DNA from: Oceanococcus sp964629015
Lineage (GTDB): Bacteria; Pseudomonadota; Gammaproteobacteria; Nevskiales; Oceanococcaceae
DNA length: 64,000 nt
Direction: 5' to 3'
NCBI GenBank assembly: GCA_964629015.1
Contig: CAZVMN010000003.1
Span: 256,606 to 320,605 of the forward strand
This document shows, piece by piece, positions 42,783 to 50,933 of this stretch; the stretch's first letter is position 1, and the number at the start of each line of letters is the position of its first letter. The notes under the pieces are model-generated. The model saw only the letters and a program-made list of their open reading frames with translations. It did no database searches and was not told the DNA's origin. A program made the position numbers and the translations under genes.

Positions 42783-43606
42783 TCCAGATAGCCTTCGTCC
42801 TCGTTGGTCATCGCCATATTGGCATCGTCACCTTGCCGCACGATGATTTCGACGCGGCGGTTTCTTGCTCTGTTTCCGGCGGTGTCGTTGGGCACGATGG
42901 GGCGCGTGTCTGCATAACCCGCGACGACCAGTCGACTGGGGTTGATGTGCTTCTTGCTCAGCATCTGATCGGCGACGGAGGCGGCGCGCGCCGCCGAGAG
43001 TTCCCAGTTGGATTTGAACTCGCCGCCAGCGATTGGACGGTTGTCGGTGTGGCCGGCCACGATGAGCATTTTGTCTGAGCTAATCAGCCCCACGATGCGG
43101 CTGATCAAGGGAATGGCGCGATCCACCAGATCGGCTTTGCCTGAGGCAAACGACACATGCTCAGGAAAGCGAATCACGATGTCGTGCTGCTTTTTCTCGA
43201 TCACCACGGAGCCAGCCTCGACATCTTCGCTGAGCGCGTCCTGCAGCTCTTTGAGCAGTTCTTCAGCGTCGCTGTCCTGCTCGTTCTGGCCGTGATTTGC
43301 GCCTTGCAACGGTTGCGTGATGATGCGTCCTGATTTGGGATCAAACTGAATCGGGGTAAAGCCGGTACGCGACATCACGCCGGCTTCCATGCCAGGAATC
43401 GAATCTTCGCTGTTGCTTTTGATGTACTGCACCCCGCCAAAGGCTTGGGCCATTGAGCCGGCCATTTGCTTGAACTTCTCCTCCTCGACTTTTGAATAGG
43501 CAAACAGGAGGACGAAGAACGTCATCATCAGCGCCATCATGTCGGCGAAGGTGGCCATCCACGGCGGCAGGCCACCTGGGAGCTTTTTGGGTTGAGGGGC
43601 ATTCAT
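42779..43606 (-). CDS. motB: Flagellar motor stator protein MotB
   Basis: The 275-residue protein has a single N-terminal membrane helix with ATFADMMALMMTFFVLL, in which Asp22 is the ion-binding residue, a flexible linker with VEEEKFKQMAGS (plug region), and a C-terminal OmpA-like peptidoglycan-binding domain with GHTDNRPI and NRRVEI. With MotA it forms the stator unit that converts ion flow into torque. Its start overlaps the motA stop as ATGA. Whether protons or sodium drive it cannot be settled from sequence. Confidence 0.94.
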   Translation of the reverse strand: MNAPQPKKLPGGLPPWMATFADMMALMMTFFVLLFAYSKVEEEKFKQMAGSMAQAFGGVQYIKSNSEDSIPGMEAGVMSRTGFTPIQFDPKSGRIITQPLQGANHGQNEQDSDAEELLKELQDALSEDVEAGSVVIEKKQHDIVIRFPEHVSFASGKADLVDRAIPLISRIVGLISSDKMLIVAGHTDNRPIAGGEFKSNWELSAARAASVADQMLSKKHINPSRLVVAGYADTRPIVPNDTAGNRARNRRVEIIVRQGDDANMAMTNEDEGYLD

Positions 43607-44397
43607 GCCGGTTCGGCGGCGGTGGAGTCGGCGCCGGCACTCTCGGTTTTCGGCGTTTGCTGCGGCATGCCCACCAGCAATGTCTCTTCAAGTACGCGTG
43701 GCGAAACGCCGGCGTTGATGCCCAGAATACTGTCCAGGATCAGCTGGCGACTTTGCCGCTCTTGCTGCGCCCGGGTGTCGAGTTTGTCGGCCAGTGGTAA
43801 AAACAAGAGATTGGCGAGCAAAGCGCCGTACAAAGTGGTCAGCAGGGCCACCGCCATGGCCGGGCCGATTTTGGTGGGATCGGACAGTTCCAACAGCATC
43901 TGGACCAGGCCCACCAGAGTGCCGATCATGCCGAAGGCGGGGGCCGCATCGCCCAGGGAGCGAAAGATCTTTTCGCCCATTTCGTTACGTGCGATCGAGG
44001 CGTTGATTTCTTTGGTCATCATTTCGCGGATGAACTCGGCATCGCGCCCGTCGCTGCAGTACTGAACCCCTTTTGCCATCAATGGGTTGGCCACGCTGAC
44101 GTTCTCCAGCGCGATCAAGCCCTTTTTGCGCGCCACATCGGCCAGCTCCTTGGCGGTTTCGATCAAGGCCATGGGATCGTCCACATGCTCGCGGAACGCA
44201 CGTCCGAAACCGGTTTTCATCGCGGCGAAGCATTCCCGAATCGGAAAACGCATCAAAGTCGCGCTGAACGACCCGCCGATAACAATCAGGATGCTGGGAA
44301 CATTGATAAACGGCCCCATCCCGGAGCCGCCGATCAGGACCGCTATGATGAAGACGATTGTTCCGACGATGAGTCCTACAAGAGTGGCTAAGTCCAT
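43603..44397 (-). CDS. motA: Flagellar motor stator protein MotA (PomA/MotA type)
   Basis: The 264-residue protein has four membrane helices with the MDLATLVGLIVGTI start and VPSILIVIGGSFSATL typical of the shorter PomA/MotC-like branch, and the helix pair AAPAFGMIGTLVGLVQML and ALLTTLYGALLANLLFLP that line the channel. It surrounds MotB in the stator. Transcription is probably from a sigma-28-type promoter 28-60 bases upstream. No other flagellar genes are in the window, so the pair is an outlying operon. Confidence 0.94.
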   Translation of the reverse strand: MDLATLVGLIVGTIVFIIAVLIGGSGMGPFINVPSILIVIGGSFSATLMRFPIRECFAAMKTGFGRAFREHVDDPMALIETAKELADVARKKGLIALENVSVANPLMAKGVQYCSDGRDAEFIREMMTKEINASIARNEMGEKIFRSLGDAAPAFGMIGTLVGLVQMLLELSDPTKIGPAMAVALLTTLYGALLANLLFLPLADKLDTRAQQERQSRQLILDSILGINAGVSPRVLEETLLVGMPQQTPKTESAGADSTAAEPA

Positions 44398-44431
44398 GGT
44401 GAAATTCGTGGCTTGGGGGCTGGCGAAAGGT

Positions 44432-44458
44432 GTATCGGCCGCTGTGGTGTGGACTTGA
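44432..44458 (-). promoter_or_regulatory. Predicted sigma-28 (FliA) promoter of motAB
   Basis: On the minus strand TCAAGTCC, an 11-base spacer and GCCGATAC match the flagellar sigma-28 consensus TAAAGTTT-N11-GCCGATAA at 5 of 8 and 7 of 8 positions. The -10 box ends about 34 bases from the motA ATG. Sigma-28 control of motAB is known in enterobacteria. Confidence 0.72.
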
Positions 44459-44511
44459 GGGTGGTTCGACGTCGTCTTGGAAAAATAGCGAGGTCGGGTT
44501 AACGTCGCTGG

Positions 44512-45624
44512 ATGACGTCAAAAGCCTCAACGCCGCCTCTCGTTCACGCCCCGCAAACCGTGAAAGCTTTGACTTATCCCTGGGGCTGCGATGTCGCGCC
44601 GGAGCCGGGTGCAATTCACCCTGTTGCCGACGGGGTTTGGTGGCTGCATATGCCCCTGCCATTTGCTTTGTCGCGCATCAATTTGTGGTTGTTGGAGGAT
44701 GGCGACGGCTGGACGGTGGTTGATACCGGAATCAGTGATCAGGCCTCGCGCGAGGTGTGGGAGCAGATTTTCCAGTGCGATTTGCAAGGGCGGCCGATTA
44801 CCCGGGTGATCGTGACCCACATGCATCCGGATCATGTCGGTTTGGCGGGTTGGCTGACCGAGCGATTTGGCTGTGAGCTGTGGATGTCACGCACGGAATT
44901 TCTGATGTGTCGCAATCTGGTGGCGGATACTGGGCGCCCGGCGCCGGACGCGGCGGTGAAGTTTTACCGCGAGGCGGGTTTCGATGACCGCGCGTTAACG
45001 GTTTATCGCGAACGTTTTGGCGAATTTGGTCAGGCCATCGGCGAACTGCCCGATCAGTTCCGGCGTTTGAGTGATGGCCAGACCATCGAGATCGGTGGCC
45101 GCTATTGGCAGATTGTTGTGGGCATGGGGCATTCGCCGGAGCACGCCTGCTTGTATTGCCCGGCGCTCAAGGTTTTGATCTCCGGTGATCAGGTGATCCC
45201 GCGCATTTCCTCGAATGTCAGTTTGTTTCCGACGGAGCCCGCCGGCGATCCCCTCGGTGAGTGGCTGGAGTCCTGTCATCGCATTCGCAACCGCATTCCC
45301 AACGATGTGCTGGTGCTGCCGGCTCATCAAGAGCCGTTTTATGGCTTGCATGCACGCCTGACGCAACTGTTGCGTTCACATGAACGCGCGCTTGAACGCT
45401 TGTTTGATCATTTGTCCGAGCCGCGTCGCGCCATGGATTGCTTTTCCGTCCTGTTCAAGCGCAGTATCCGTGGAGCACATGTCATGCTTGCGATCGGGGA
45501 GACACTGGCCCACCTCAACTGCCTGATCAGTCGGCGGATGATTTCTCGCGAGCTTGATGCCGATGGCGTGGCTTGGTATTGCCAGCTGCCCGGCGCCGAA
45601 CACGAACCCGAACACGACAGTTAA
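44512..45624 (+). CDS. MBL-fold metallo-hydrolase with C-terminal winged-helix-like domain
   Basis: The 370-residue cytoplasmic protein has the zinc motif HMHPDH (THMHPDHVGLAG) near residue 103, GMGHSPEH and SGDQVIPRISS, the remaining MBL ligands, then a C-terminal helical part (about 290-360) similar to the winged-helix tail of LACTB2-like enzymes. Such proteins hydrolyse thioesters, lactones or glutathione thiol esters. A DUF442-type phosphatase gene follows after 25 bases; the two activities are fused in Blh-type proteins of other proteobacteria. Substrate unknown. It is divergent from motA. Confidence 0.83.
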   Translation: MTSKASTPPLVHAPQTVKALTYPWGCDVAPEPGAIHPVADGVWWLHMPLPFALSRINLWLLEDGDGWTVVDTGISDQASREVWEQIFQCDLQGRPITRVIVTHMHPDHVGLAGWLTERFGCELWMSRTEFLMCRNLVADTGRPAPDAAVKFYREAGFDDRALTVYRERFGEFGQAIGELPDQFRRLSDGQTIEIGGRYWQIVVGMGHSPEHACLYCPALKVLISGDQVIPRISSNVSLFPTEPAGDPLGEWLESCHRIRNRIPNDVLVLPAHQEPFYGLHARLTQLLRSHERALERLFDHLSEPRRAMDCFSVLFKRSIRGAHVMLAIGETLAHLNCLISRRMISRELDADGVAWYCQLPGAEHEPEHDS

Positions 45625-45649
45625 CAGCGCAGTTTTTTACGGAGTCCCC

Positions 45650-46093
45650 ATGTCCCCGCAACTCAATACGCCTTATCAGTTTGATCCACGCCCCCATTTG
45701 ATCTGCGCCGGCCAGCCGGATGCAGCAGGTTTTCAGGCCGCCGCGCAAGCGGGTGTTGTTGCGGTGATGAACCTGCGACCCGATGAGGAAATGGAATGGG
45801 ATGAGCAAGCTTTGGTCGAGCAGCTGGGGCTGGACTATCTGCAGATTCCCGTATCCAGCCCGGCTGATCTGAGCCAGGACAATGCCCGCTTGCTCAATGA
45901 CTGGCTGGACAAGTACGACGGCAAGCCGGTGTTGGTGCACTGCGCCAGCAGTAATCGCGTCGGCGCCTTGCTTGCCCTGGGTGCGTTTCTCAAGGGGGCA
46001 TCCGGCGAACAGGCGTTGCAGCTGGGGCGTGATGCCGGGCTAACGCGCATGGAGCCAATGGTGGCCTCGTTGATGCAGCAGTGGGCCGCATAG
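45650..46093 (+). CDS. DUF442/protein-tyrosine-phosphatase-like protein
   Basis: The 147-residue protein has the PTP loop HCASSNR, at 97-103, matching HCx(4)R with catalytic Cys98, and the N-terminal FDPRPHLICAGQPDAAGF typical of DUF442 domains. These are phosphatase- or sulfurtransferase-like single-domain proteins linked to sulfide handling when beside MBL enzymes. GGAG eight bases before the ATG supports the start. It follows an MBL hydrolase gene and precedes a peroxiredoxin gene on the same strand. Confidence 0.83.
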   Translation: MSPQLNTPYQFDPRPHLICAGQPDAAGFQAAAQAGVVAVMNLRPDEEMEWDEQALVEQLGLDYLQIPVSSPADLSQDNARLLNDWLDKYDGKPVLVHCASSNRVGALLALGAFLKGASGEQALQLGRDAGLTRMEPMVASLMQQWAA

Positions 46094-46129
46094 ACGCCCA
46101 CGCAACCTGAAATACCTGAGGAGACAAGC

Positions 46130-46606
46130 ATGATAGAAGTTGGGCAAGCGATACCGGATGTAACAGTCCATGTGATGGGCGAAAAAGGACCGGAAGCGGT
46201 CAGCAGCGCGGCTTTGTTCGCGGGGCGGAAAGTGGTCCTTTTTGCAGTGCCTGGGGCGTTTACGCCGGGCTGCTCCTTGACCCATTTGCCAGGTTACGTG
46301 GTCAAAGCCGATGTGATCAAAGCCAAGGGAGTTGATCGTATTATCTGTATGGCGGTCAACGATGCGTTTGTCATGGACGCCTGGGGTAAATCGCAAAACG
46401 CCAGCGAAATCACCATGCTGGCTGATGGCAACGCCGAACTGACGCGTGCGCTGGGTCTTATGCTGGATGGGCAGAAGTTCGGCATGGGTACCCGAAGTCA
46501 GCGGTTTGCGTTGATCGCCGACGACGGCCTGGTTACACATTTGGCGGTGGAGCCGGCAGGCGGTATCACCGTGTCCTCGGCCGAAGCCATCCTCGAGCAG
46601 CTCTGA
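46130..46606 (+). CDS. Peroxiredoxin, Prx5 (type II) family
   Basis: The 158-residue protein carries PGAFTPGCSLTHLPGY, with the peroxidatic Cys48, and SQRFALIADDG, as in Prx5/PrxII enzymes that reduce peroxides with glutaredoxin or thioredoxin. There is no evident resolving Cys, so a 1-Cys or glutaredoxin-dependent cycle is likely. AGGAG stands before the ATG. It is the last gene before the ECF sigma region. Confidence 0.93.
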   Translation: MIEVGQAIPDVTVHVMGEKGPEAVSSAALFAGRKVVLFAVPGAFTPGCSLTHLPGYVVKADVIKAKGVDRIICMAVNDAFVMDAWGKSQNASEITMLADGNAELTRALGLMLDGQKFGMGTRSQRFALIADDGLVTHLAVEPAGGITVSSAEAILEQL

Positions 46607-46673
46607 GCTGCGCCGCACACCTTTTTTTCACCCTATATTGAACATTCTGTGGCGCAGGTCGCGGTTTACGGCG

Positions 46674-46690
46674 TGTGACCGCCCGTCACA
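46674..46690. promoter_or_regulatory. Palindrome upstream of ECF sigma gene, CRP-like halves
   Basis: TGTGAC and GTCACA face each other across five bases, 55 bases before the sigma factor start. The halves match CRP/Vfr half sites (TGTGA, TCACA) but with a seven-base rather than six-base centre, so CRP binding is doubtful. Confidence 0.35.
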
Positions 46691-46744
46691 AGACGACTGG
46701 TATGTCACTTGCTTGCCGACCCGGATGTACACATAGGTTGAATC

Positions 46745-47335
46745 ATGGCTGCAATTCTCAGTTTCTGGGCAAATGCACGGCCGAAATCGGATTTCGAGCA
46801 GCGCTTGGCGCCGCACATCGAATCTTTGTTTCGATTGGCGTGCCGCTTGACCAACGATCCTCTGGACGCCGAAGAGCTGGTCCAGGAGGTTCTGGTCAAG
46901 CTGTATCCGCGTCGCGACGAATTGGCCAATATTGAGCAGATTCGGCCGTGGGCCAGCCGTGTGCTGTACCGCATGTTCATCGACAAATGGCGGCGGCGGA
47001 AGTTAGAGCCCCTCAACGAATCAGAGTTGCCGGAAGAGCAGAACCTTGATCAGGTTGATGCGCAGTTGAGCGCGGAGGACTACCTGCAGTTACGGACCGA
47101 TCTTGGTGCCGTGCAATCGGCGCTGAATCAACTCAGCGAAGCACATCGCACCTTGATTTTGATGCATGATGTGGAAGGGTACACGCTGGTCGAACTTGAA
47201 GGCATTCTGGACGTCCCACTGGGGACTTTGAAATCGCGGGTCCATCGCGCGCGCGCACGCCTGAAAAAACTTTTGCTCGATGATCAGTCCATCGCGGAAC
47301 CTTTCGACGTGCGAGAACGTGTGAGCGTGAAATAA
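46745..47335 (+). CDS. ECF-type RNA polymerase sigma factor
   Basis: The 196-residue protein has sigma region 2 (SLFRLACRLTNDPLDAEELVQEVLVKLY) and region 4 (LNQLSEAHRTLILMHDVEGYTLVELEGIL then LGTLKSRVHRARARL) and no region 3, the mark of ECF sigma factors. The next gene is a zinc-type anti-sigma factor, so activity is controlled by release from it. No clear ECF group was assigned, and I could not identify its own promoter with confidence. The following genes for a secreted protein and a TPR/beta protein are its most likely local targets. Confidence 0.92.
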   Translation: MAAILSFWANARPKSDFEQRLAPHIESLFRLACRLTNDPLDAEELVQEVLVKLYPRRDELANIEQIRPWASRVLYRMFIDKWRRRKLEPLNESELPEEQNLDQVDAQLSAEDYLQLRTDLGAVQSALNQLSEAHRTLILMHDVEGYTLVELEGILDVPLGTLKSRVHRARARLKKLLLDDQSIAEPFDVRERVSVK

Positions 47336-47353
47336 CTCGATACAGGATCGGTC

Positions 47354-47986
47354 ATGCGTTGCCAAGATGTTCGTAACTTGTTGCCAGAGCTGGTACGGGG
47401 GGATCTGAACCCCGCCGCTGAGGCCATGTTGCGAGCCCATGTCGAAGATTGCCGCGCTTGCACAGGTGCCCTTGCGCGTGAGCAACAGCTGCAAGCGTCT
47501 CTCAGGGCGATTCCCGTTGCCGCCATGCCGGCGGATTTTGCCGCACGTGCTCTGCGGCAGGCCTCTGGTGGTGGCCGCCCGACGCTACGACGGTTGGTTG
47601 ATCACCCGCTGGCCTTGGCCGCGTCCATCGTTATGGTCTGTGGTATGACCTTCATGCTGGGACGCTCGTTAACGCCAGCGGCGGGCATGGAAACCGTGAG
47701 TCTGCCGCTTGGTCAGACGCAGATGGTGGCGCTTAAGATTGATGCGCCACAGGCTTTTGAGCATGTCGAGTTTGAAGTGGCACTGCCATCCAATGTGGTG
47801 CTGGAAGGGCAGCCGGAATTGCGCGAGTTTGCCTGGAGTGGGCAGCTGCGGGCTGGCGTCAACGTATTAAGTCTGCCGTTGGTGGGGGTTGATGCGGCGG
47901 GAGGACAACTGATCGCGACCGTCACCTATGGCAATACAAAAAAGTCCTTGCGCATACCGCTGAGTGTTGCGGTTGGCAAAGGATAG
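47354..47986 (+). CDS. Anti-sigma factor with zinc-binding (ZAS) domain
   Basis: The 210-residue protein has an N-terminal zinc anti-sigma domain with Cys3 and H-x3-C-x2-C (His29, Cys33, Cys36), a single membrane helix at about 83-103 (ALAASIVMVCGMTFMLG), and a periplasmic beta-rich domain of about 100 residues. It should hold the ECF factor inactive at the inner membrane and respond to an envelope signal through the outer domain. The gene starts 18 bases after the sigma gene. Confidence 0.88.
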   Translation: MRCQDVRNLLPELVRGDLNPAAEAMLRAHVEDCRACTGALAREQQLQASLRAIPVAAMPADFAARALRQASGGGRPTLRRLVDHPLALAASIVMVCGMTFMLGRSLTPAAGMETVSLPLGQTQMVALKIDAPQAFEHVEFEVALPSNVVLEGQPELREFAWSGQLRAGVNVLSLPLVGVDAAGGQLIATVTYGNTKKSLRIPLSVAVGKG

Positions 47987-47996
47987 GAGGGAGTTT

Positions 47997-48356
47997 ATGA
48001 AACATCGGATATTGCAGGTGGCGCTGATGGCATTGTCGCCAGTGGTCGCCTGGGCGGATGATTTCGACATCACCATGGATGTGGTGGGTACTGACGAGTC
48101 ATTCGACGAAGTGATCGTCAACCGCATTTCTCTGCCATTTGCCGAGCGTGACAATCCGCGAGTTGACCGTCAGGCCACTCAGGATGAGGCGGCTGATGAT
48201 TTGCTGGACAGTTTGAGTGATGCCTTGGGATCGTCGTTGGGAGGCGATGACGCCGACGCCAGCTCGCTTGGTGACCTGGACCGCATGATCGATGCCCGCG
48301 AGCTGGTGCCGGCGGTTGATGGTGCGATCGACAACCTGCTTGGCAACCGTCGCTGA
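47997..48356 (+). CDS. Small secreted hypothetical protein
   Basis: The 119-residue protein has a signal peptide that ends near VVAWADD and an acidic mature part rich in Asp and Ser (SDALGSSLGGDDADASSLGD). It resembles no family I know. A strong AGGAGGG precedes the ATG and the anti-sigma stop lies 10 bases upstream, so it belongs to the sigma operon. A periplasmic signal, chaperone or substrate protein is possible. Confidence 0.7.
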   Translation: MKHRILQVALMALSPVVAWADDFDITMDVVGTDESFDEVIVNRISLPFAERDNPRVDRQATQDEAADDLLDSLSDALGSSLGGDDADASSLGDLDRMIDARELVPAVDGAIDNLLGNRR

Positions 48357-48409
48357 TACCAGCGCACAGCGATTGCTGATTTTCCCCACGTCGACGTTAC
48401 ACTGGGGCC

Positions 48410-49705
48410 ATGCCTCGGTGTTTCGCTGGCCGCTTTCGGCTTCCTGACGTTTTTTTGAGTTTTGCGAGTGCCTCGCTGTTGGCGGCTCTCGCGGTGTGGC
48501 CGTGGGCGGCTGCGGCTCAGTCCACAGCCCTGCTTGATCTGAAGGCGGGCATTGCGGCCTTCCGCGCGGATGATTTGCAGCGTGCTCGCACGCTATTCGT
48601 ACGTGCCGCCGAGGCGGGTCTGGAGAAACCGCGCCTGTTCTACAACCTTGGCGTGGTCAATTACCGCTTGGGTGACGTCGCCGAAGCCAGGAAATATTTC
48701 GCCCGCGCGGCTCAATATTCGGCCACGCAGCAAATCGCCGAATACAATCTTGGACGCTGCGCTCAGGCCTTGGGTGACATGCCTGATGCCGCTCGTTGGT
48801 ACCAGCGCGCGGCGCAAGGCGGTGACCCAAGAATCGCCGATTTGGCACGTAGGGCGGGTTCAGCCTTGGAGCCAAAGCTGAGACAGCCTTGGGCGATTGA
48901 AGCGCGTCTTTCAGGAGGGTTTGATTCGGCTGTGGTCGGGCTTGTTGACCAGGTGACCAGCCAACCCACCGACGAAGCCGACATCCTGCACGAAGTGCAA
49001 GCCGTGGTGGACTACCGCGGTATTGCGCAAGCCAGCGGCGAGCTCGCGGGGCGACTGCATGTTTACCATCTCGGCTACGACAGTGTGCGCCAAGCCAACG
49101 TCCAGTCAGCGGGTGGTCGCTTGCTCTGGCAGCGTGACTGGTCCTCAAGACAGCGCTCCACCCTGGCTGCGTCTTCCGCGCACGAATGGTTGGATGGACA
49201 GGCTTATCAACTGCGCCACTCGCTGGAATTGGGCTGGAGTCATGCGATCGGCGCTGCGCGATTGCTGCACGAACTCGAAGTGGAGTGGCTGAATTCCCAG
49301 TACTCCGGTGCCAACAGTATCGAAGGTCTGCGCCTTGATGCATCATCCGCATGGCTGCAAAAGATGGGGCCTGGGGTTGGGTTGCTGAGGCTGTCTGGGC
49401 AGTACAACCGGCGCCGCCGGGATGAGAATTCACCATGGCGATTCGCCGCGGAGATGTTCTGGCGGAGTCCGCAAATGGGCCCCTGGTATTGGGCGCCGGG
49501 CTTGCAATGGCGCGAATCCCGTTTCCCGGATGAGCGGCTTGCGCGCGAGCAACGTGTGCGCGTGATGTTGCGCGGTGGTAGCCCCATCGGGTCGTCGTGG
49601 GAATCGCGCGTGGATGTGCAGTACGAACACAACCGCAGCGCCAATGCCAGCCGGGAGTATGAGCACATGCGGGTGCTGATCGGTTTGGTCTGGTCCAAAG
49701 GGTAA
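48410..49705 (+). CDS. Envelope protein with TPR domain and predicted beta-barrel
   Basis: The 431-residue protein has an N-terminal signal sequence, then about three TPR-like repeats (residues 40-150; FYNLGVVNYRLGDVAEARKYFARAA is one), then about 270 residues of alternating polar/aromatic strands (LLWQRDWSSRQRSTLAASSA, LHELEVEWLNSQYSG and similar) that look like an outer membrane barrel, ending in LIGLVWSKG. TPR plus barrel is the layout of Slam-type lipoprotein surface exporters, but length and sequence differ and I do not claim identity. It is last of the ECF-linked genes. Confidence 0.65.
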   Translation: MPRCFAGRFRLPDVFLSFASASLLAALAVWPWAAAAQSTALLDLKAGIAAFRADDLQRARTLFVRAAEAGLEKPRLFYNLGVVNYRLGDVAEARKYFARAAQYSATQQIAEYNLGRCAQALGDMPDAARWYQRAAQGGDPRIADLARRAGSALEPKLRQPWAIEARLSGGFDSAVVGLVDQVTSQPTDEADILHEVQAVVDYRGIAQASGELAGRLHVYHLGYDSVRQANVQSAGGRLLWQRDWSSRQRSTLAASSAHEWLDGQAYQLRHSLELGWSHAIGAARLLHELEVEWLNSQYSGANSIEGLRLDASSAWLQKMGPGVGLLRLSGQYNRRRRDENSPWRFAAEMFWRSPQMGPWYWAPGLQWRESRFPDERLAREQRVRVMLRGGSPIGSSWESRVDVQYEHNRSANASREYEHMRVLIGLVWSKG

Positions 49706-49707
49706 GA

Positions 49708-49774
49708 TTTATTACCCATTAACCGCTGCTATATTTATACCAGTAAGCCGTACAAGGCTTTTATTGGTAATAAA
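49708..49774. repeat. Inverted repeat in AT-rich region before acyl-CoA dehydrogenase gene
   Basis: TTTATTACC at 49708 and GGTAATAAA at 49766 are exact inverted copies, 49 bases apart, within the short AT-rich gap that must hold the promoter of the dehydrogenase gene. The inner flanks are also similar (ATTGG and AATGG). Two half sites of a dimeric regulator is one reading. Confidence 0.4.
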
Positions 49775-49793
49775 TATTACACAGGAGTGCAGC

Positions 49794-50933
49794 GTGAAAC
49801 GAGCGCCGATGGAATCGGATCTGGAACTGTTTCGGGATTCCGCCCGCCAGTTTTTTCAAAAGGAAATTCGTCCGCACAGCGAGCAATGGCGTGATGCCGG
49901 CATGGTCGACCGTGAGGCTTTTCTGAAAGCCGGTGAGATGGGTTACCTGTGCATGTGGGCGGACGAGAAATATGGCGGTCTCGGGCTCAAGGATTTTCGC
50001 TATGAACAGGTTCTTATCGAGGAGAACGGTTTGCACGGAGATCCCGGCTTTTTCATGACGCTGCACAGCCGTTTGGTCGGGCCGTATTTCGAGCATTTCG
50101 GTAGCGACGAGCAGAAGCAGCGCTTTTTGCCGGATTTCATCAGCGGCAAAAAGATTCTCGGCATAGCCATGACTGAGCCGGATGCCGGGTCGGATCTGGC
50201 GGGGATGAAGTCGCGCGCCGAGGACAAGGGCGACTACTGGTTGCTCAACGGATCGAAAACCTACATTTCCAACGGCATCAACGGTGATGTGTTCATTGTT
50301 GCGGCGAAAACCATGCCGGATCAGCCACACGCGGTCAGCTTGTTCATCATCGAGCGTGGCATGGAAGGTTTCGAGCGCGGTCGCAATCTCAAGAAAATGG
50401 GCATGAAGTCGCAGGACACGGCGGAATTGTTCTTCCGTGATTGCAAAGTGCCCAAAGAGAATCTCCTGGGCCAGCCGCATGCCGGCTTTTACCACCTGAT
50501 GCAGGGCCTAGCTGAAGAGCGTTTGATTGCCGCTGTTGGCAATCTGGCGGGCTGTCGTGCGGCCTTTGATGTCACGCGTGAGTTCGTGCGTGAGCGTAAG
50601 GCCTTCGGTAAACCTTTGTCGAAGTTTCAGAATACGCGCTTCAAGCTGGCTGAAATCGATGCGGAGATGGACATGATGCAGGTCTATGTCGATCGCATGG
50701 TCGACGTGCACAACCAGGGCAAACTGAGCCCGGTAGATGCCTCACGCGCCAAGTTATTGACCAGCGAACTCAACGGTCGCATGGTCGATCTCGGCGTGCA
50801 GTTGCATGGTGGTGCTGGCTATATGGATGAGTATCCGATTTGCCGCATGTACCAGGACGAACGCATTCACCGCATCCTCGCGGGCTCATCGGAGATCATG
50901 AAAGAGATCATCGCCCGCGAAATCCTGGATTGA
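49794..50933 (+). CDS. Acyl-CoA dehydrogenase
   Basis: The 379-residue FAD enzyme has AMTEPDAGSDLAGM, KAFGKPLSKFQ and LHGGAGYMDEYP, family signatures of the acyl-CoA dehydrogenases. It catalyses the first oxidation of acyl-CoA beta-oxidation. The base may be the Glu in LAEERLIAAVG, at the long-chain/isovaleryl position. The GTG start is preceded by GGAG at seven bases; the TTG 30 bases earlier has none. It is single, followed immediately by a convergent desaturase gene with the stops touching. Confidence 0.9.
   Translation: MKRAPMESDLELFRDSARQFFQKEIRPHSEQWRDAGMVDREAFLKAGEMGYLCMWADEKYGGLGLKDFRYEQVLIEENGLHGDPGFFMTLHSRLVGPYFEHFGSDEQKQRFLPDFISGKKILGIAMTEPDAGSDLAGMKSRAEDKGDYWLLNGSKTYISNGINGDVFIVAAKTMPDQPHAVSLFIIERGMEGFERGRNLKKMGMKSQDTAELFFRDCKVPKENLLGQPHAGFYHLMQGLAEERLIAAVGNLAGCRAAFDVTREFVRERKAFGKPLSKFQNTRFKLAEIDAEMDMMQVYVDRMVDVHNQGKLSPVDASRAKLLTSELNGRMVDLGVQLHGGAGYMDEYPICRMYQDERIHRILAGSSEIMKEIIAREILD

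Noticed and set aside
46597..46628. GCAGCTC/GAGCTGC hairpin followed by seven T bases after the Prx5 gene
   Set aside because: The stem has a one-base loop, spans the stop codon, and the T run is 10 bases away, so it does not meet a standard terminator.
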